Source of the DNA: Collybia mongolica
Taxonomy: Eukaryota; Basidiomycota; Agaricomycetes; Agaricales; Clitocybaceae
Direction of reading: 5' to 3'
NCBI GenBank assembly: GCA_013420905.1
Contig: JAAXNY010000004.1
Span: 620,001 to 684,000 of the forward strand
DNA length: 64,000 nucleotides
Below the pieces are notes generated by a model. The model worked only from the letters and a program-made list of their open reading frames with translations. It did no database searches and was not told the origin of the DNA. Both the position numbers and the translations under genes were made by a program. Of this stretch, positions 56,075-64,000 are shown piece by piece; within the stretch, counting starts at the first letter, position 1; each line of letters begins with the position of its first letter.

Positions 56075-59000
56075 ATGGCTAGGAGAGCGTCCACTGCAAC
56101 CGAGGTCAGCGTTGCCCTCAACGGCGTCATTGACAACAATGGAGCAGCTTTGTATACTCCAGATATCTTGGGGCAGTCCACCGACAACCCAGATATTGCG
56201 CCATGGCTTGATATACCGGTACGTGGCCCGTTTATTGTATTCTGCTTTGTTTGGGGGGAATGCACTGTGATCGGCGAGTGGACCGTTCGGAAGCGGTATT
56301 CCTGATCGTATGTGTTTCTCCTCCAACGCTTTTGCTTTTGCTATGATACGCTTCATACGGGGAACGGTAAACTGACTGGAATTATTAGCCTACACCTCCA
56401 CCAAAACCAACGCGTGGCTTTGGATTGATCCCAAAACACTCTTTCTCGACATTTACGACAATGGGCAGTGGGAGTAGCAGTCGCCAGGGAAGTTCGAGAG
56501 ACATCCGATACCCACGCAAATCCGACTCGCACAGTACGCTTAGCATCCCAGATGAAAAGAGGAGGTCGGCAGATGACGACTCTGCAAGAACGCGCGTGGA
56601 TAGTATTGCATCGTCGAGTACGAATGAGCTCAAGAAGATGAAATCTACAAATTTTTTCCGGAAGGTTATGCCGCAGCGTTCAAGAAGCAGGATACGCCTA
56701 GATTCTGTTGAAACAGACCATCCTTCACTTCGCGCGCCGCCTCTTCCAGACACAAACCCCTTCACTCCTGGTTCGGTACCTTCCCTGGCCTCGTTGCCTT
56801 CCGTCCAAAGTGTGCTGAAGAAGGAAAAAAAGGAGAAAAAGAAGAAAAACTCAGCATCTCCATCTCAGCCCCCTCCTGACCCCAAAAACAACGAGGACGA
56901 AATTACGCTTGATACGAACCTGGACAGTATGGACGGTATTATAGACCTTTCACGTCAATCCCTGGGCGGTTCCGTTTCAAACCATCCCAGCTCTCCGAGT
57001 AGTGGTGTCATTTCTAGCCACAGCCATTTTTCGGACCAGAGCTCACAGTACAGCAACCATCACCCCCTTGTTGATTTCAATAACCCCTTCGAATCCACTC
57101 CGACTCTTGTTAACCACAAGGCAGTCATAATTCAGAAACGTATATCTCCTACGACGAAACTGCCCGCTAGCAATGGTCATTTAGTCCAGTTGAGCAGGAG
57201 GCCTCTGCCAAGTACTCCTCTGTTAGTGGCGGAACCGGGGAGCCCCAGTTGGACACCGCCAGAGAGTTGGGCCGTTGAGAAGGATGGAGAAGAAGCTGAG
57301 GAAGATGGGGGCTCATCAAGTTCGGACGAGAGCGTCGCTGGATGTGCTCCTGGGCGGCGTATGAGTGCATCTCCTCTTGACACCTTTCCAAATGGTGTGA
57401 TACCCAATCTTCCCTCCTCCAATGGATTGCATCTTCATCACAGCACGAGGACACGGAAACGACAAAAGAATGGCGGATCAGGAAAGCCTCGACCACCAGA
57501 TACCCACGTCCGGATTTATCGCGCCAACAATACATACCATATCGTGATAGTAGCAGCGAAGGTCAACGTCGCCAACCTGACTGGCGAGCTGAACGAGAAG
57601 CTTCTCCCAGGGGAGAGCGAGACACATCGGCTTTATCTCAAGGAACGAGGACGAGGTATGTTCCTTGTCCCGCTACCTCCACCCTCTAGCGCCTAATTCT
57701 TGATTCAGAACGAATGCTGGCACAGACTGAACGTCCAGCTGTCATTGTGAGGCGCCGGTTAGACCAGGCTGGTTATGATTCAGTCGATGGCCAGGAGCTT
57801 CTTGCAGACAACATGTCTTTTCTACTCAAATTTGTGTATAAGAGTCAACTTTTGGGTCCTGCAGTATGTTACTCTCATACCATACGACTGTCTGCTCATT
57901 TTCCTGCTACAGGAGGAGGAATTAATGTTCGAGAACTTCGAACATGTTGATCTCACTGGGCGTAGTCTTCGTACCATCCCTGTCGTGCTGCACCAGCATG
58001 CAGACTCCATTATCTCTCTCAAACTTTCCCGCAATCCCATGATCGAGATCCCCCTCGATTTCATCCAAGCTTGCACAACCTTACGAGAATTGCGTCTTTC
58101 AAACATGGCGATGAAGAAGGTGCCGCAAAGTGTGCGCCACTCGAACACCCTCAACCGCTTAGACCTTTCTTCCAATCGAATCAGTGACCTTGACGAGGCA
58201 TACCTCGATCAAATTTCAGGTCTCACTGCCCTCTTTGTGCAGAACAACAGGATCGAGAAGCTCCCATGGTATTTCCCTCGCTTTCCAGCCCTCGTCACCC
58301 TCAACATCTCGAATAATAAATTCCACACCCTTCCCACCGTCATCTGCTCAATAGAGTCTCTGCGCGACCTTGATGTGTCTTTCAACATGATCTCCGAGCT
58401 CCCCGAAGAGCTGGGAAAGCTCAAGGGCTTGGTACGGTTGATAATAGTTGGTAACCAGGTGACGAAGTTTCCTAATGAATGTTGTGGGCTAGTTAGCCTG
58501 CGCGAGATTGACTGCCGACGGAATCTCATCTGTGATCTTAACGTTGTCAGTAATCTTCCACAGCTGGAAAGCCTCAGTGCCGATCACAATGCCGTCCATG
58601 CCCTGGACTTGTCATTGGGGCCCTGCCTTACGACACTCGATGCATCTCATAACGAAATTACTCGGTTGTCCCTGATTCCCGGGCCCGTCGGCAACAGTCC
58701 GTACGCCCTGACATCGCTGGACATCTCATATGCCAAACTTTCATCTCTCAATGACCTTGCTCTGGGTCGGTTGACCTCACTCCGACATCTGCGTTTGGAT
58801 CACAACACTTTTCGTGTCATTCCAAAATCTCTGGGCGACCTCACATATCTTCAGACGCTTTCATGCTCGGATAACAAGCTTGACAGCATCCCATCGAGCA
58901 TCGGTCGCCTACAAAGATTGGAGGTCCTCGATGCGCATAACAACAGTTTGACAGAGCTTCCTCAAACGTTGTGGAACTGTGCTTCGTTGACCAAAATCAA

Positions 59001-61879
59001 TGTGACGTCGAATTTCCTCGGAATATGGCACGATCCGCCGCCTATGCCCTTCGTCGAACCAAACAACCGTGATGCTTTGGCGCCGCACGCTATTCACTTG
59101 GGACGAAAAACGTCGACAACGTCCGTGGGTTCAGACCGTGTCCTTCCACCTCTCGTACATTCCCTCGAGAAGCTTTATTTGGGCGAGAACAGGCTGACGG
59201 ATGACGTTTTACATCCACTAATGATTCTCAAAGAACTTCGAGTTCTCAATCTCTCGTTCAACGAGATCCAGGATATGCCATCAAATTTCTTCAAGGATCT
59301 GACACTCCTCGAGGAGCTCTATCTGAGTGGAAATAAACTGGCAAGCATCCCCACCGAGCATCTCTCAAGGCTCACGAAACTATCCATCCTTTACCTGAAT
59401 GGGAATAGGCTCCAGACCCTTCCTCAAGAGCTTGGCAAAGTGATGGGCCTAATGGTGTTGGACGTAGGAAGCAATTTGTTGAAGTACAATATCAACAATT
59501 GGGAGTTTGACTGGAACTGGTAAGCCACTGATACCATCACGAGAGTGAGCGAAACTTATGGTTTTCCAATTTAGGAACTTCAACAAAAACTTGAAATATC
59601 TCAACCTGTCGGGGAACAACAGACTCCAGATCAGAAGCGAGCCTGCTCGGACAGAAGGAGGGCACCCACGGCCAAGCTTTTCTGATCCCAAACATTCCCT
59701 CTCAGGCTTCACCGAACTCACCCAGCTTCGCGTCTTGGGGCTAATGGATGTTACAATCGCAGCACCAACGATGAACATTCCCGATGAGAGCGATGATCGT
59801 CGTGTTCGAACTTCCGGCTCGATGGTCAGCGGGATGGCCTATGGAATCGCGGATGCTCTCGGCAAGAATGAGTATCTTAATATGTTGGATCTCGTTCAAG
59901 AAGGACGAGGCCGTAGAGACGAAGCTATTTTTGGGATGTTCGGACGTGCCCAGCCCCCCAAGGCGCTGCCACCCGGTGCCAGCCCCAACCGTCTTGCTAG
60001 ATTCCTTCGCGATCATTTCGTGGGCGTCCTCGATGATCAACTGTCCAAGCTCTCGCCCTCGGCACCACACCTGGGTGGCATACCCGATGCACTTCGCAGG
60101 ACATTTCTCAAGCTAAATCAGGACTTGCACGACTCGTTATTTTTGTCGCCCCGCAAGATGTCCACGGTTAGCGCATCTGGAGGTAACCATATACCTGCCG
60201 ATCCTGCTACCCTCCGTAGTGGAGCTTCTGGCATCGTCCTCTACTTTGTTCGGAAGACATTGTACGTTGCCAACGTTGGAAATGCTCTCGCAGTTGTCTC
60301 CCGGCAAGGCATCGCGCAACCAGTTTCACGAAAGCATCATCCATATGATCGGGCAGAAACGGCGAGGATCCGTGCTGCAGAAGGATGGGTATCACCCCCT
60401 GGATTGGTCAATGACGAAGTGGATATTTCCCGGGCATTCGGATTCTACCACCTACTTCCAATCATCAACGCTCGCCCTGACGTGACCACCTATAATCTAA
60501 CTCCCCAGGACGAGTTCGTCATCGTCGCTAATCGAGGGCTATGGGATTACGTTTCATACCAGACTGCGGTGGATATTGCTCGGGCCGAGCGAGCTGATCC
60601 CATGATTGCTGCCCAAAAGCTGCGAGACTTCGCCATTAGCTATGGTGCGCAGGGAAGCACTATGATTATGGTTATTGGGGTGGCTGAAATTCCTGAGATC
60701 GGCGTGCCCAAAAAGAGGAACCAGATTCTTGACAGGATAATATCCCGACTTGAAGGAGAGGTTCCTGCTCCGGTTGGCCACATCGCACTCGTCTTCAGCG
60801 ACATCCGCAACTCTACCCACCTATGGGAAGTCAACCCCGGTATGGCAACAGCGCATCGCCTTCATAACACTCTTCTTCGCCGGCAGCTGCGATTTTGTGG
60901 AGGATACGAGGTCAAAACTGAAGGGGACTCTTTTATGTGTTCTTTCCCCACTGCTCTTGCAGCCGTTTGGTGGTGTGTGACAGTTCAGCATCAACTTCTG
61001 CATGAGCCGTGGCCTCTCGAAATCTTGGAGTGCGAAGACGGGAAACCCATATACGATCCTCAAAATCGACTCATCGCTCGCGGCTTGAGTGTACGCATGG
61101 GTATACATTGTGGTTCCCCAAGTCCAGAGCCTGACCCCATCACACATCGCATGGATTACTTTGGACCCATGGTGAATCGCTCAGCTCGAGTCTGTGGTAG
61201 CGCTGCTGGTGGCCAAATTATGTGCAGTGCCGAAATTATTCGGGAGATTAACGCTTCGGTTTTCAAATCCGAGCCCGAAACAGAGTATTCTAAGTCTCAG
61301 CCCCCACAAGCCATCGAGGCCATCCGTGAGATGGGGGTTGTTGTGGTTCCTGTCGGTGATGTCAAGCTGAAAGGACTGGAAGTGCCGGAACACTTGTCGC
61401 TACTATACCCAACTAACTTGGTCGGACGCCAGCAGTTAGAAGGAGGGGTCTCTGGACCACCAGCTTCCGGATCGCGCGTGCCATTCAGCGTGACACAGAT
61501 GCGCGACTTGGGGGTGCTTTGTCTGCGTCTAGAAACCCTTACGTCAGAACGGATATTCCGGCCACTTCCAGAGCGGAAAGGGAGCACACATAATTTTAGT
61601 ATTGAAAACTTGCCCGCCCAGTCTCCAAAGGATCTTCGTGGTGATCCCTATGTCCTACTTCCATTGATGAACGAACAGTCTACGGATGCCGACCTCATGA
61701 TGCTGTTAGACTCCCTATCGGTGCGGATCGGCAACGCTGCTTCGACATTGGAGAGGATGTATTCTCCACAATCCTCAGGCTCCCTATCCCAGGCGAAGGT
61801 TCAGTCTATATTATCGCAGGACGAAGATATCGACGAACGGACGTTGCAGCATGTCCTGTCCCTGTTGCGGGGCATTTAA
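56075..61879 (+). CDS. CYR1: Adenylate cyclase, complete, five exons
   Basis: Makes cAMP from ATP and drives protein kinase A signalling. Exons 56075-56218, 56389-57655, 57709-57863, 57913-59519 and 59575-61879 sum to 5478 bases, 1825 residues, with consistent phase. Architecture: a Ser-rich N-terminus with LDTNLDSMDGIIDLSR, like the fungal G-alpha-binding segment; a Ras-association domain near residues 418-500 (DTHVRIYRANNTYHIVIV); a long LRR array near 530-1110 (LNRLDLSSNRISDLDEAYL and many more); a PP2C-like domain near 1185-1430; and a class III cyclase domain near 1458-1676 (HIALVFSDIRNSTHLWEV, GGYEVKTEGDSFMCSFPTA, VRMGIHCGSP). The metal-binding Asp of FSDIRNST and the GDSF motif are kept. 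The C-terminus ends QHVLSLLRGI. The start at 56075 is chosen because exon 1 joins in phase; a methionine at 56461 is the alternative. Confidence 0.96.
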
Positions 61880-62329
61880 CTGCCTTCCTTATTATTTGCT
61901 TTCATTGCATTCATTGTACCTAGATTAATCTGTGTATGTTGGTTTCGTTTTCATCAGCTGTGTATTCCATACATCCACTGTATCGTCTTGTACCATAAAT
62001 ACCTCATTAAGGATTCGCATTATTTATTCACTTTTCTTTTTTTTTTTCTATTTTCAAACTCGTTTTTTTGGCTGTCTTGATGTCCGACTTCGCACGCTGA
62101 GCTAGACGCTGTCCAGTAAGGTAAGTATAATATACGTGTCATGATCCCAACAACAGTGTCCAAGCAATCTACGATTACAAGTGATCTGCGACGACTAAAA
62201 AGCGTGGCGATACAAGGTCCAGTAACTGCGTCGTATAAAATCAACGGCAGTACTACAATCCTGACCATGAGAAGAAAGATACAAGAGAAATGGTAGCACC
62301 TTTCCAGGGTCCTGCTAATCCACGCCCGC
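61880..62329. other. Intergenic between convergent genes
   Basis: Adenylate cyclase (+) and the NIPA-like gene (-) end towards each other. It contains a T-rich run near 62033-62050. No gene supported. Confidence 0.45.
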
Positions 62330-64000
62330 CTAGAATCTATTCTGCACCCTGGGTTGTACGAGTCTTATTCCGCCGGGGCTGTCTGCGTGGGATGAACTCG
62401 TATTATCATCATCGTCGTCATCGCCACCACTCCTACGCCACAGACTCACGCTCTCCTCTCTATCGTCGTCCCCTGCGCCCTTAGGATACCTCTTCGACGA
62501 CCGTTCCTGCTCCTTGTGTCCCTTTATGCCCCTCGCCTGCGTGAGGTCGTCGTCGTCCCACGTTTCACTTCGCCCAGAATCCGTCACAGACGGGAACGAG
62601 AGAAGCGTGCCCGTACTGGGCGACTTGTCGAATATATCCCGCGCTTGCATCCGTCCAGGAAGCCCGGACCTTGCGAACCGATGATCAGTAGGCGGTGCGC
62701 TGCGCGTTTCACCGTCATTTGCGAAACGTGATGGGGGGATATCAAGAGTCTGCTGAGGACCATTACTGCTCCCGCTGTCCCTGTTACTACTGCTGGCTTC
62801 GCCAAGGTTCGATGATACGTCGTGGAGTCCTAGTAAATCTGAGGTGTTTTGTGAGTGTATGGGCAGACCATCCGAGAACCGTGTGGGCACCGCAGGCAGA
62901 GGTGGGTACCCACTCGCAGCAGGAGACCCTACGGCCATCCTATGCTCCGTTTTCCGGTCATCGCCAGTGCCGGGTCGGTCGTACTGATGTACAACATCCT
63001 GGCTATCGAACTTGATCGTCGGTCGCTTGCCCACCATGGGCGATCCATGGATCGACGAGCCTGTATCACGGCGTGGAACTGGGGCGTCGTAAAGCTGGTG
63101 CCTCGTGACACCATCTTGGAGTGGGGAGGAGTGCATGCGTGGACTGGACGTGGGCCCGGGCTGCCATCCTGGGAGAGTAGATTCCCTGTCGTAAGGCGCG
63201 CCTGCCCCGACGGGACGGATGCGGTAGTCTGGCCTGCCGCTGCTTTGGCTCATACGCCTGGCACTGCGTGCCCGTATGATGCTGCCGACGGTCCCGAAGG
63301 ATCCGCGGAGGGCATCCATGCCGGGGTCTTCGATGCCTATGGCGCCCTTTTCCTCGAAAGTTTCGGTGTTCGAGCGCGCGGCTTGGAGGAGGATAGTGGA
63401 CCTGCGGTCGAGCTTGGATAGTTGGACGGGGTCGACTTTGGACATTTGGAGGATGGTGATGCCGAGGCAGATGACGAAGAAACCCATTACAATCGTTAAT
63501 ATTTGTGGCACACTGGCTTTGAGGCCTTTGAAGAGAACCTGCGAGACGTAATAAAGATGTATCAAAGGATCGCGGGTAGCATAGTCGTGGTGGCTTACTA
63601 TTGTCGTAACCATCGTGAAGAACGTGACTAGACAAGGGAGCAGTGTAAAACCCCTGACCAACCAAGAATTGGGGAAGATGACTCACAGATAACATAATAT
63701 GTTGGTGTAACTGAAAGGATGTCAGCGACGGTTCAATTTTATAGAATGAACACAATTTACCCATTGCTAAAGAAAGTGAGGTAAATCAATTTAGCATGTG
63801 AAAAAGGTTGTAAAAGCAGGAAATAATTACCAGTATTGTATAGCGCCAGCGCCATGTTGAGATAATACACCTCCGTCACTGGAACATAATCAGATGATAC
63901 GGAACTCAAGAATGTCATACAACGTACCCAATGTGACGATCACAAAGATTATCAAGAAGTACATGAACCAGTAGTTGAACTGCATCACCCAAAATCAGTG
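62330..64000 (-). CDS. NIPA-type (DUF803) magnesium transporter, N-terminus beyond the window
   Basis: A multi-span membrane protein; NIPA family members carry Mg2+ across plasma or endosomal membranes. Visible in order: QFNYWFMYFLIIFVIVTL (running off the right edge), VTEVYYLNMALALYNT (exon 63831-63878), a 6-base microexon at 63761-63766, VTPTYYVI, FTFFTMVTTI, VLFKGLKASVPQILTIVMGF, FVICLGITILQMSKVDPVQL and SKLDRRSTILLQAARSNTET. These match the C-terminal half of the family closely. After the last helix comes a long disordered tail of about 380 residues rich in Ser, Pro, Gly and Asp, with an Asp run (DDDDDDNTSSS) before the stop at 62330. Such tails are usual in basidiomycete NIPA-like proteins. 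Confidence 0.88.
63761..63766 (-). other. Six-nucleotide microexon in the NIPA-like gene
   Basis: On the minus strand CAATGG is bounded by ...CTTTAG and GTAAAT.... Joining NTG (from ALALYNT plus one base), CAATGG and TTACACC restores the family sequence ALALYNTAMVTPTYYV in phase. Skipping it would lose Ala-Met exactly where the family has them. Only two residues are encoded. Confidence 0.75.

Noticed and set aside
62855..63421. 188-codon plus-strand frame.
   Set aside because: Lies antisense to the disordered tail of the NIPA-like protein; no motifs.

Overview
This is a eukaryotic window. It reads as a chromosome segment of a filamentous basidiomycete, most likely an agaricomycete. Genes carry short introns (about 45-65 bases, GT...AG, often with a CTAAC/CTGAC-like branch site), lie on both strands, and include families typical of that class: HET-domain proteins, F-box proteins of two kinds, a DUF6533-type membrane protein, an extra G-protein alpha subunit, and proteins with a signal peptide, one membrane span and a long disordered tail. 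I see no bacterial operon, CRISPR array, rRNA or convincing tRNA. The species cannot be named from the sequence.

Layout. 1-1153: the 3' part of a five-exon gene of unknown function. 1154-4932: AT-rich, gene-free DNA holding a GACCTGA-type repeat and a complete but internally deleted hAT transposon (2771-3856) with perfect 10-bp inverted ends and a perfect 8-bp target-site duplication. 4933-15417, all minus strand: a HET protein, an F-box-like protein, a single-span membrane protein and an MFS sugar transporter. 18053-24399: an Xaa-Pro aminopeptidase with a long unusual N-terminus, convergent with the ribosome-assembly GTPase NOG1. 24901-28980: a small membrane-anchored protein of unknown function and a second MFS transporter. 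29257-34864: two tandem HET paralogues, one broken by a nonsense codon and a frameshift, one intact. 36228-40130: a secreted CE12 acetylesterase and an F-box protein. 40227-42466: a divergent G-alpha. 43703-46416: two more members of the small protein family, one frameshifted. 46567-50703: a DUF6533-like membrane protein and a disordered protein with weak securin-like features. 50704-56074: gene-poor. 56075-61879: a complete adenylate cyclase. 62330-end: a NIPA-type magnesium transporter, cut by the window edge, with a 6-nt microexon.

How the genes relate. G-alpha and adenylate cyclase belong to the same cAMP signalling pathway and lie about 14 kb apart, although this G-alpha looks like a divergent paralogue rather than the classical partner. 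The CE12 esterase and the two sugar transporters fit plant-polysaccharide use. The three HET genes fit allorecognition or programmed cell death. NOG1, the aminopeptidase and the Mg transporter are housekeeping genes.

The best candidate for something undescribed is the small family at 24901-25381, 43703-44315 and 45831-46416. Its members share two intron positions and an R-[IV]-D-[IV] motif, and at least two end in a hydrophobic tail. Exon boundaries below were read by eye from splice signals, reading-frame phase and family similarity. Spans are more reliable than individual exon edges.
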